Assembly: GCA_033558025.1 (NCBI GenBank)
Contig: JAUCEF010000003.1
Span: 2,010,001 to 2,074,000 of the forward strand
DNA: 64,000 nucleotides
Direction: 5' to 3'
Source of the DNA: Phytophthora sp. 'mugwort'
Taxonomy: Eukaryota > Oomycota > Peronosporomycetes > Peronosporales > Peronosporaceae
Shown here: positions 45,590 through 56,700 of the stretch, in pieces
Numbering within the stretch: position 1 is the first letter of the stretch
Layout of the letters: each line of letters begins with the position of its first letter
The notes under the pieces: generated by a model
Databases searched by the model: none
Seen by the model: only the letters and a program-made list of their open reading frames with translations
What the model was told of the DNA's origin: nothing
Position numbers and translations under genes: made by a program

Positions 45590-46379
45590 GAACGCCACGT
45601 CCTCGAGGGTATTGACCCAGATCGGCTGCATAATATATCGGAGGCTCTCGTCGTGAGGGCACTTTCATTAAGCTTGTGCAGATTTTTGCGTAACATGTTG
45701 CAGCTGAACGTGCTGGAGCAAGGTATTCAAGGCCTTTACCCGGGGTTGAACTTTAGGTAAATCACGAGCAATTGGACAGTGCTGCGAAACTCGAGAAGTA
45801 TTGCGCCGTGGTCGGTTGGTTAAATCGACGCGGCCAAATCGACCAAAGTTCAAACGCACGTGAGTTAGGTTTGGCCGATTCCAAAGCAACTTGGAAGTTG
45901 TATTGACCGATTCAACCCACTGTTGGTGAACCGACCAGCATAGCTGAAATTCACAATATAATACATTGATGCAATCGAAATTTGGCAACGTTTGTGTCTG
46001 GAACGTAAAAAACCAGATACTCAAGCGACCCCAGACTCAGTCAGACCCGAGTAAACACGGCGGCCGTGCGACCACAGGAATATTGGAGGTTAGTAACCGC
46101 ACCAAAGAGGTATCATTGATAGCATACCCTCGAAGTGCTTGCCCATGCTCACAGGCTGGGCCTCCGAATACGGCGTTTATATTTATGAGTCGGCAGCATG
46201 CATCATAAATAATCTGATTAGCTCCTTCAAGGTTGACAATAAGTTATGACATAGCTTTAAGCCACGAAATAAATAACTGAGTCATTGAAGGCAAAACAAT
46301 GTGTGCAAGGAGCAAAAGTTGTATCAGCAACTCGAAACAATGCGATCTAGCTAAGACTATCGACTGTCTTGACTTTTGA
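45590..46379. other. No gene recognised
   Basis: About 0.8 kb; short frames without domains (for example minus 45668-46024). It separates the methyltransferase gene from the hAT relic. Confidence 0.5.
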
Positions 46380-48020
46380 ATAGCTGCGATTCTCGCGCAA
46401 GAACAAGATCATTTCCAGCGTCTGGTAGCATACCGTGACGCCGATGTCCAAATGTAATGCGGGCAACGCTGAAGAAGCGTTCAACGACATTGGACGTCGG
46501 CGGAATCATTTTTAGCTGCTCGCAGCTAACAGCATTTTTCTGAAGGCGGCGACGCTTGCGGAGACGATTGACGAAGAGGCTCCATCTTCTTCGTCCAATT
46601 CGTTTTCATGCTCAGCTGGCTTCACGAACGGAAGCAGCGCTGTCCTCTCAGCTCTTGTCAAACGGTCTTGCAGACATCGTAGAATATACACACAGCCCGA
46701 CCCGAAGTCGGGACTGTGGACAATGTTTGCACGTGAGCCTTGTAAGAAAGAACACTTTAGCATAAGCAATATAAATACATAGTCGCAAATATAGAGACTC
46801 GTACCAAGGTAAGTCGCGAAGTGTGGCTTAATGCAAATGAGCTCGTCGAACCACTGACGAACATCCAGCAAATCGACGTCATAACCTTGAAGCGCCTTCG
46901 AAACCGACTCAATGTCCTTCAGCTCCTTGAACAAAGCTCGCAATCGTTTGTTCGCAGACGGTGCGGGCATCACTTCCATGATATCATCCTCTTCGGCATC
47001 CAGAAATTCCAGCAGCTGCAAATGCCTCTTGACCATCTTAAAGGTCGAGCCCCAGCGAATATCCTGTCTAATAATTGGTCGCAAATTCGTACTAAGCCTG
47101 ATCACAAAAAACATAAAATTAGGTTAGTTGAATAAAAATTACCATACGGTATGCAATTTTGGTACCGAAGTTGGTCGATTGACCAGCATCCTCAGCTTGA
47201 TAATCAACGCTTTCACCGTCGCCAAGTCACCTGCATTCTGTACGATGTCCTGTTGTAGGGTGCGATTTAGGCGATGGCTGGCGCACCCCACTAGCGACAC
47301 CGTCATGAGCGTTGCCAGTCTACGGTTGACCGAGCAATTGTCACCGACAATAAAGCGGCAACGCTCAATATTTCCCCCGTAATCTCGAGCCAGCATTGAC
47401 TCGAGAAAATCAAGGTGCGCTTGAGCCGATAGATTATCGTCCTGCTTATTGAGCAGCGGAGCCAGCTCAGCACCATGGTGGCCAGAGAGTGTTCTTCTTA
47501 AATCAAGCAAACCATGCGACGAGGCAAATGACCATCCGTCCAGCATGATGCCAAGTCGTACGGGAAGTTCATCCGCGACCGAACGCTATCTAATATCAGG
47601 TATACAAAATTGGTCATATTTCACATGTTATCTTTCATCGAAAAAGTGCATTAAAATAAGCATAGAATATAGCGCGTACCGTCGTGCTTCTCGACTCTCG
47701 CAGAACGAAATAGGCAGATTGCACTGGATCGTCCAGTCCATCCAGACATAAAGGTTCTGAGAGGAGTGCCGGACAAAGTTGACGAGGGAACCTGTCTCGG
47801 CTGTCGCCGCGTCGAGCATGGGATCCCCATTGTCAGGATTCTCACTAAACACGTGGTGCATCAAATTTGAGTAGCCATTCCGATTGGTTTGCTTGCGGGC
47901 CGTGCCGCACCGACAGCGAAAGTACTCGGGTATCATCTCGTCGTACTCGTTGCGGCACGGCCTAAAGTAGAAACCCGAGATCTGGGCGTTGGTGAAGGTT
48001 TGGCGGACGGCTCGGACCAT
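46380..48020 (-). pseudogene. hAT transposase relic
   Basis: Read on the minus strand, the pieces are in the order of an hAT transposase. A BED-like zinc finger YFRCRCGTARKQTNRNGYSNLMHH lies near 47900. GIMLDGWSF is followed by RCRFIVGDNCSVNRRLATL and GCASHRLNRTLQQDI, then RWGSTFKMVKRHLQLLEFL. Near the end PPTSNVVERFFSVARITFGHRRHGMLP is the C-terminal dimerisation block. A short intron-like gap lies near 47580-47680, but its splice phases do not join cleanly. The last block is one base out of frame with the upstream part (near 46510) and a stop intervenes. The element therefore looks recently but fully inactivated. Target-site duplications were not identified. Confidence 0.8.
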
Positions 48021-48529
48021 TGTCGTAATGGCTGTAGGAGTAGGACGTGAAAACGGAAGTGAGCTATAAAAGAAGACGTCTGGTTGCGTGATAATGGTTG
48101 GTTATGGTACATGAGTGGTTGTCAGGCGAATAACTGTAAGAGGTACCTTATATAAATTATGATATACATGAGGGCTTTGAAATAAGTTATGGAGGGCTAA
48201 GGTACAAGCTTGTAAAATAAATAATTTACTAATTATTTCATAAAATAATGTTATGGTCAATGCCATAATCGGAGGCCTTGCTCACAGGCACAAATAAATT
48301 GCTGGTAATGAAGGCAGCTATTCTGTAGATCATGAGCTAAAGTAGTGATTATCTTCCGGTACTCAACTTCGTCATTTGCAAGGCATCCAGGTTTTAGTAT
48401 CGAGCAGGTTAAACATACTCATATTGACCAGGTATTTGTATTCCCTTTTCCGTACGAAACCTTATTTTCTTTCGGCAGGCACTCGTCCGGGACAACACTG
48501 AATACCGATGAGTTGTCTCCAAGATGAAC
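48021..48529. other. AT-rich intergenic stretch
   Basis: About 500 bases, AT-rich at 48150-48330, with no coding signal recognised. Confidence 0.5.
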
Positions 48530-50520
48530 GTCGATGACTTGGTTCCTTCCAAAACGAGGAATTCAAGGCGAATGCGGCAAGATGCTTCATGGGTTTCCTG
48601 CGTGACGAGGGTGTATTATTCGACTATGGGAAGGATTGCATTCTGCGCGACACCGATCAATTGTGCTGTTGGCGGTGATGAATAAGTTTTTGGTATTTAT
48701 TTAGCTTTAAAGAGGGGAGGAAGGGCGCCCCGCTGTCGCTGCACTATGTCATGCAGTACTATCGACAGGCTAAGAACTGGCTGTTAGATCACAATTGTTA
48801 TGTGCCGCTTTCGGGTGATCATTTCCTGGTGGAGATATGGCTCCTCTCTGTGAAATTCATCCAGCCTGGGGTGGCTTCTATAAACGCGTCTGGCGCCACT
48901 CTTCTTGCTGACAGCAAAGCTGAACCGAGCAACCATTAAAAGACATCTGTCCTCGATTGATCAAATCGGAAACGGGATGACAAACAGGAAGAAAGCGAAA
49001 GTGGAAAAGTTGCGGCGAATTCTGGATCATTATGATGAGCTATTTGAATTGGCCGCAGCCAAAATCTGCAGCACCCGCGCCAATTTTGAGGCGGTTGAAG
49101 TAAGAGACCTGATGGTGTTGGACGTGTTCAGGGCTAACGATGTCCAAGACTTGGGTGGGCTACATTTGGAATGGTGCTTAGCTGCCGTCAGCTGATGCAG
49201 AACAGTCGAGCTGCTTTCGATTGTGGTGATCCAATTTCCGTTTCATGGGACGGGACCTATCGTTTGCGAGGGCGGATGGACTTTTGTGAACTTTGGCGTA
49301 AGGGTGGCATTCATGACAGCGCAAAACGTGAACAACGGCATCGTTTCTTCCCGTGCTTTTTTTATTTTTCCGTTCAGAATGCCGCCCAGCTTTCCAGGTA
49401 ATTTGTGATACCGCCGAGAGCAGCGCACGGCAGTTTTGGGACTTTGAGTTTCATCCGTCGACAGGCTCGATGAATTACTCGACAGTGATTTCAGGGACCA
49501 ACCAGCACGCGTGGCCCGGCATCACATTGGTTACGTGTTGGCTTTACGTGTTCCGGAAAAAACGCAGCTGCTGCTCGACAAGTCTTACATGAAGTCCACC
49601 ATCATTCCAGATTAGCAACGCATGCACAAAATCGGAACCTACCAGCATTTTTCACGACAATATATAAGGTAATCTTATAAAAGTGGCGGGTGGATGGTGA
49701 GAACGCGTTCGCAAATGATTTTGAGGCACCGTATCTGACCGAACAATTTAACACTTTGTTCGTTGGAGCTTCAAAGCCACCCCGGGTGTTGGTCCAGAAC
49801 CAAGGCATTGAGGCTTACAACAAAAGTATAAAGAATGACATGGATGCCTCAAAACGCGCAAAGATGAGTTACACCTTGTAGAACACAATGCTGCTCATCA
49901 TTAACTGGAGCTGCGAACATCGAACTTTCTGCTGATATTCGCCTGTTTGCTGAGGCCCCCTTGATGCATAAACAATCGCCAAAGCGAGAATTTTGAAGAA
50001 CGATTTGAGCAAATACCACCGCGAGAACAGCAAATTGCGCACAACGTTTTACTACAATCGAAGAAGCGACTTCGGCCAGCGTGCAACCAAGGCTCTGGCA
50101 ACAAGGTTTGCTTCTTCGCGATGTTGTTCTCGTGACTGGCATTTAATACTTTGTATTTTTGTAGATTGAATGGATATTAAGACCACCCGTTCTATCGCGT
50201 GAAGTGCGGCGAAAAGATACCTTCGGAGGACTTCAGCTGGACTCGCTCATTACGGCAGATATCATCAGCAATTTTGAAGCAAGTAAACATGAGAGTGCAA
50301 AGCTTTCGTGCTTTTTCAAGTTGGGTCTGCTCGCACGTTTTGGCGGTGGCAGTTATCCTCAAAGAACTTGATCTGACCGAGGCGAAACTGACACTCAGAG
50401 ACGACGCCGGCCCGGTCTCACGCGTAAGGAGGCCGAATGCTTTGTCCACGACCGAGCAAATCCAACCGACGCGGAGAATGAAACTATTGGAGGAACTGAT
50501 ACGTAGCTTTGGCTTCGTTT
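48530..50520 (+). pseudogene. Probable second MULE transposase relic
   Basis: Around 49790-49870 the plus strand reads NQGIEAYNKSIKNDMDASKRAKM, which resembles the NNPxExYNKxIKRD block of oomycete MULE transposases. At about 50290-50345 two overlapping frames give SCFFKLG and CSHVLAVAVIL, a SWIM-finger pattern split by a frameshift. Upstream pieces (FLRDEGVLFDYGKDCILRD at 48590; APLSLHYVMQYYRQAKNWLL at 48730) are coding-like but unassigned and may belong to the same element. Many stops and frame changes; not functional. Confidence 0.45.
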
Positions 50521-50859
50521 AAAGCAGCATCCGGGTGATGCACTGGGCCTCATTGTGCAACACAAAATTTCAGACTGTTTTGTCTGAGCGACCTGGCGAG
50601 ATGCAGACAAGTATCTACAGAGGACGTGTTCATTCATATCAGCTTGATACGAAAAAACTACCAACCGGGACGCTCGCTTTCCAGACGACGGTTCGATGGA
50701 ACGTGTGACGCTGATCCGACGGCCGAAGCAAAAGGCAGGTACTTTATTTCAACTACTTCGATAGGCCGACAGATTAACTAACAGGGGCTTTGTTGTGACC
50801 ATCGATAGGACGAGTGAAGAAGCCCGAAGTCGACAGCGATGTATCATCTAATAATTTTC

Positions 50860-51180
50860 TCTGTTTGAGTTTTCATCTATCTACTTTCACCCTTAAAGTA
50901 AACTATCCACAAGTAGCTAGGGCGACAACAACAAATGTCTAGTCAGCAAATAGCTTTTAAATCTCTGTTTGAGTTTTCCACTAGTCATTTCTTGCCGCTA
51001 CGAGTAGCCTCTAGTGTCTACTACAGAGACCCAAGAAGTGACTAGTGCGCTGTCCAAGAAGTGGCTACTCGGAAATTTGATTCGAAGCTCCGTTTGAGTT
51101 TTGCACTTGCCGATTTTGCTACTGCGAGTGGCCACTAGTGACTAGTGCGGCGCCCAAGAAGGGACTAGTGGGAAAATTGA
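50860..51180 (+). repeat. Degenerate tandem repeat, three copies of a CTCTGTTTGAGTTTT unit
   Basis: The words CTCTGTTTGAGTTTT (about 50861), CTCTGTTTGAGTTTT (about 50962) and CTCCGTTTGAGTTTT (about 51089) recur at spacings of roughly 101 and 127 bases, each followed by CACTAG/CACTTG-like sequence and GACTAGTG words. The array ends where Gypsy coding sequence begins and may be part of that element. Confidence 0.6.
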
Positions 51181-52700
51181 TCCCGACACACAAGAAGGAA
51201 GCCAAGTGGTGTGGCCGTATGATCAGTGATGTAGGAATTTCACATGACCCGGCCCGCCTGCATGATCTCGCGACGCTGCTGCTGCCAGTAAAACTGGTGC
51301 CGATCTGCAACAGTTCATGTGTGCTGCAGGATGGCTGCGCGATACGATCATTGACTATGCACGCGTGGCCAAGCCGCTACATGATAAGCTGGAGGCGGTG
51401 CTCTCACCGTAGGCCGCACGCGTCGACTTGCGGCTGGTGTGAACCTGGATTGAACTGAGGACGAGAGCGCGGCTTTCGAGGCGATCAAGTCGCTGATTGC
51501 ATCCTCGCATCCTCTCGCATTTCCTAGTGATAACAGTGAGGTCTTTGTCTTCTCAGACGCGTCGGAAGCACCAAGGGCGGCTCACACTATTCTGCGCCCG
51601 TGGGTCCGACGTACCAGACGTCGAGGCGCAACGAGATGGTGCACTACGACTTCCTGTATATGGGCACGACGCTCTACGTGCTCGTGCCCAAAGACGGACT
51701 CACGTATTTCCGCGAGCTAACTGCGTGCGACTTCCCGACCAGCGAGGTTGCTGTACAAGCGCTACTGGACTGGAGCAAGCGGTTTGGCACACCCGAAGTA
51801 CTCATGTTAGGCACGGCTTCACACTTCAAGAACCTCGTAGCCAACGAGCTTTGCCAGCGTCTGTCCATCGAGCAGCACTTCGCAGTCGCCTACTCACCCT
51901 GGATCAATGACACAGTGGAGCGTATCAACCGGGACATCCTCCGAGTCATGCGAGTGATGCTGATGGAGTTCCTACTCGACACGCGCGAGTGGGTCTATCT
52001 GCTGCCGCTGATGCAATCGAACCTGAACCCCACTGTGGTGCCGAGCTTGAACAACCATGCACCCAGCGATCTCTTCACGCTGCTACCCGTTCCGAACCGG
52101 CTCACATCGATCGTGGTGCCCAGACCCAAGAAGAACCTGATCCTGGACGTGTCAGCTCAGCGCGACAACGTCGATAACCTAGCGAAGCGCTGCACGCCAT
52201 GCATCGCGAGGTGGTGGAAACCAAAGACGCTCTCAGGCTCCGGAACAAGGCCAGTTCAGCCGGGACTGAATGCAACTTCACCAAGGGTGACTTTGTGCTT
52301 TGGTCGCGGATTGACAGCTGTTTGGCAAACAACAAGCTTCTGGTCCGCTGAGTCGGGCCTTCCGAAGTGACAGAAGCGCTGCCGCACTCATTCATGGTGC
52401 GCCATCTCGTCACCAACAAGACCTACAACGTCCACGGCTCCCGACTCAGTTTTTTTGCTGACTTAAGTCTCGATGTCACCGAGGAGCTAATCGCACACGT
52501 TGGTAATCAAGGTATGGTGCTGGAGATCGAACAGTTCAAGGAGCACCGTTTCCGTCCAGTCGCGCAACGAGTGGCAGTTGCTGGTGTCGTGGGTCGGTTT
52601 ACAAGCTGACGAGGACTCGTGGGAACCGCTGCGAATGATGGCTACAGAAGTGTCTGTCAAAGTCAATGAGTACGTCGGCGGCAGCGGCAGTCGCGCTGAA
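51180..52700 (+). pseudogene. Ty3/Gypsy retrotransposon relic with chromodomain
   Basis: The reverse-transcriptase end is seen as EAKWCGRMISDVGISHDPARL (about 51195), then in other frames DLQQFMCAAGWLRD and AAFEAIKSLIASSHPLAFPS with FVFSDASE. The sequence then jumps directly to the integrase (RRNEMVHYDFLYMG at about 51625), so RNase H is deleted. The integrase has SPWINDTVERINRDIL with the catalytic Glu, but the second Asp block reads LMLGTASHFKN instead of an S-D-x-G-S form, so that Asp is lost. A C-terminal chromodomain follows across a frameshift: NVHGSRLSFFADLSLDVTEEL and WQLLVSWVGLQADEDSWEPL to about 52675. Non-functional. No long terminal repeats recognised. Confidence 0.82.
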
Positions 52701-53744
52701 AACGGCCCTAGCTGCCATACTCGCTCAGCGTCGTACGGTCGGACACAATAACAACGTTGGGGCAACGCCGCAGACGGCAACGGACCTGGCGACCCACTGC
52801 AGTCTTGGTGGGCGGTGTAGCAGATACAAGGATATTCAGGCAGAGCAGAGCTTTGGTGGTCGTCCGGTCGCCTCCCAAGCCGACTCGCACCTGACCGGAC
52901 TCGCTGCTTGCTTGCAGTCGGCGGAGAAGCAGTCGGCGGAGAACCTGTTTGCGCATTTGCAACAAGCATTGGCCACGAGGCCATCGCGGTAGAGCAGGTT
53001 TGTTTAAGGGAATCAATCTCACTTTTGCTTTCGCTCTCAAGTGCGGAATTGACTACAAGCTCTTCTTTTTCTTCTTTGTCACGAGCCCACTTTACGCTGT
53101 CATCGTTGTCTCTGAAACACGGATTAAAACTTATCTGGTTTTCGTTTTTCAGTGAGGTACATTGATGTCATTTAGCTTTTACTAACGACTAGATTAAAAC
53201 TTAACTCGGAGTTGACCAACCGCCGAGAGTCACCCTTGCCGCTGGAACCTGTGTTGCTACTCGTACAACGGTAAGCAACGTGGCCATCATCAGCTCGAGG
53301 CAAAATCTTTGCCGAATATTCTTGGACAATCAATGGTCATCATGGCGTTCAACCTGGTTCTCTCGCAATGCTTTCGTGTTTCGTGCTGTCCTTCTTCTGC
53401 TACGGATATGCCCTGGCAAGTCTTCCCCCTGATGTGGATGAAATACTGTCGATTTAAACTGAATTTTACCTTGCATAATCTAACATGTAGTCCTAAATTT
53501 CTTAAAAGATAGGCCTTAGTCCAACTCGTCAGACCTGCTTCCCCAAGAGTCATTGGACAAAAGAAAGCAAATGCACATTAATACTGCTGCAGAATCATAC
53601 TATTAATCCTATCGCGCTTGTTACCTTTTGAGGTCATAATATAAGTCGGGAAAGGCACAAGATTAAAAACTTCGAAACACATAGTATTAGCATCGAATAT
53701 GTCGGAAGTGATTTTACTATAACTTTAATGAAAACCGACTGTAG
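52701..53744. other. Intergenic region downstream of the Gypsy relic and of channel copy B
   Basis: About 1 kb. The first part may be the 3' untranslated end of the Gypsy element. No conserved frame; the stretch before 53745 should hold the 3' end of the channel gene. Confidence 0.5.
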
Positions 53745-56700
53745 TCAAAGCTGCTTATTCAAGCCGTGCATGCGCTGCAAAAAAATTGAGCTAACTCCCA
53801 CGTTTGCTTGAGCGCGCATGGCACGAGTCTTTTCGAAAATCCGCAGCAGTGCCGTGTCGCTAGCTGAAGGTTTCGTCTCCTGTTTTTCTTCGCTGACGAC
53901 CTCCTTGTCGGCCCTATCGGCCTTATCCCATCGAATCAAGTGCTTTCGGGCACCTTCTCGGCCTTTGAGAATCAAATCCTTGGCTTCCAGAGGGTGAAGC
54001 GCGTGCATCTTCGCTAGCATCGTCATGGTTGCCGTATACACGAACGAGAATGCCAGTCGCGCATCGACACCTTGCGACGTGGTAGCATTCACTTTCGCGA
54101 TACTTGGGCGAAGCGCAAGCGTGGTATACAAGCTCTGACATGAATGAATTTGTGACCTCAGTCGATCAGGCTCAGAAACCACTGTCCACTCCAGTTTGTT
54201 GCGTGCGCGATACGCCGGAAATTCGAGTAGAAGGCGCTCGTACGGCTCATAATCGAGCCGATACAACTCAGCAATAGTGACCGCGACACAAGTCTCGAGT
54301 CGCGAAATACCGTAAAGTAGTGTCAATTCCCCGAAATATTCACCTCGCTCCCGGGTACTTTCGGCCGACTCGAACTTGACCAAGATGCGACCCCGGGCGA
54401 TAAAGTACATGCTACGATCCACATCTCCTTTCATGACAACTTCCTCGCCTAAGTCGCATACAACGTACTGCAAACACACGAGCAATGCACGTAAGAAATG
54501 CTCGTCGAGGCTTCGAAAAGCCCTTACTTGGGTGGCGAAGTGACGCAAGGTCGTCATGACCACATCCTCGTACAGGATGCGGGGAACGCATGCGACTGCA
54601 GCGAAGTCCTTTTCACCTCGACATCTACGCCAGAGACGTGCGTAGTAGGCCTTGATCTGGCGCTTGAGCGACTTTGGGACCCCATTCTGCACCACATAGT
54701 GCTGTAGCTCACCTAAACTCTGCTCGAACATGGCTTCACGCTTAGCACGAGCATTCAGTAGTTCAGCTTGCGCTCCAACCAAAGCGCCATATATATAGAT
54801 ACTCCATAGTGTGATAGCAATTTCTGCAATCAATTCCAACGGGTTCATGGAGAGGATATCACCATAGAAAAGCGTCGAGATACACTCCATTGAGAAGAGA
54901 AGCGAGCGTAAATATTTCCGTGCAAGAGACACACTATCCAGAGAAAAAGTCGTGACAGCTTCGGATAGTGTCCGCCTCGTAGGTTCTACGACATTTGCTG
55001 CGTCAGCTATGAACGTCAGCATCCCGGACGTTGCGAGCCACGACGTCCCGTAATAGTGGAATCCAGCCTCGCTAGTAACAAACCAAATGCATGCCAGTAT
55101 GTGGCCCGTAGCGAGGTATGACGACAACCCTCTCACAAAATAAAGCAGCGCCTCGTTCACGGGGAGCTTGATATCATGGATCACGTACTGAAACAGTTGC
55201 TCCGATAGTGGTTCAATCCGTCGTATGAGAAACATGCGATTCAATCGGAGTAGCCACCGTGTTGTCCACCACGAAGCATCTGTCGATAGTACTACGGATT
55301 GAGAACTCGGTATGAAAAGAAACAACTCGAAAGGAAGCATCGCCAAGATATCAACGCGAAGTTTCCAGCAAGACTCCACTGCATGATAGAAGCCGTCGGA
55401 CGAGCTTGTCGTAGCCGAGAGCGTGCCATGGTGCTGGACTCGAAGTCTGTACACTAGATCCATAACGCTGAACAGGTCGAAGAATATTTCGAGACCCGAC
55501 CAATTCCTTAGATATTGTGCCGGTAGTTCAACCACCGTTGGCGCAAAACTCACTTTAAACGGGGTGACAATCAAGTGATATATAGCCACAATGAGCATAA
55601 CGAGATCCCAGGCCTTGCCCACTTCTTTGACTCGTCGAATGAATTGCTGTGACTGAAGACCAGTCGTGGCCGATAAGAGCGCTCGTTGGCTTGGGAGTTG
55701 CAATTGCGAGCCCATTGCAGCAACCCGAGGGCGACTGGGCCTACGAAAGCTAAGAAGTTGCATATCGCCAGTCATAGAGAAATCATAACTCCGTTTCTTC
55801 TTAGCAACTTGTGCAGGTAAAGGCGCCGTAACGACTCCAGGTATGACACTAGTATGAGAAGTGCTTTTCCACTTGCGGTATTGATGATACCATTGCAGTT
55901 GGGTAGCGTACTGGGGACGCTGACAACGCTGCAGAATGTCAAAGTCAATGCCGGAATTCCCCCTCCTTGAGATATTAGACGTTTTTCTATGGCTCGTGCC
56001 TTTGAAAAAATCCATTTTGATGGCTGGTAGTGAATTGCATCGTGTCATCCGGGTAAGAGAAGCTACTCGTTCAGTCTTTAATGATGGCATCGCCTTGCCT
56101 TGCTGTGTCCAGTCGTTAGATCTCATCACTGAAAATCGACGCCTTGGCGACGCAGTGGATTCTCCGCCAGGAGACTCAAAAGGTGGACTCGCGTTAGATA
56201 AATCTGTCCGTGAGCCTAAGGATTTTCTCCCAGTATCTGGACAAGCTGCATCGAGAGCTTCGACTCCCCAATTCGGACGAGTACTTGAGCCGACCCATGT
56301 TCGATATCGTCGCACACTTTTCTTTCTTGCTGGGGTCTTGACACGTGAGCGTCGCGTCAAATTCTCCGTCTCTGGAGGGAGCAACAAGGTGAGCAACTTG
56401 TTAATTGCATGCTGAGCTTCTGCCAAAATTCGAAAACGTGTCCAACATTCTTCCTCGATGGCACGTACGCTGGCTTTCCCCAAGCTCTCAGCTATGTATT
56501 TGTTGACAGGATTAATGTCCACAATGAATTGGAGTAAGCGAATGTCATCCATTGTGCCATTGTTGGCTTTACTGATCAACACCGCGGCGTCAGTATTGTT
56601 GGCACTGGGCCATATAGCGCCAATTGAAGAAGCACGATCTCGACTCTGCGAACTACTTATCGAACTCCGTATGGAGTTTCGTACAGCAGCAAATAACGAC

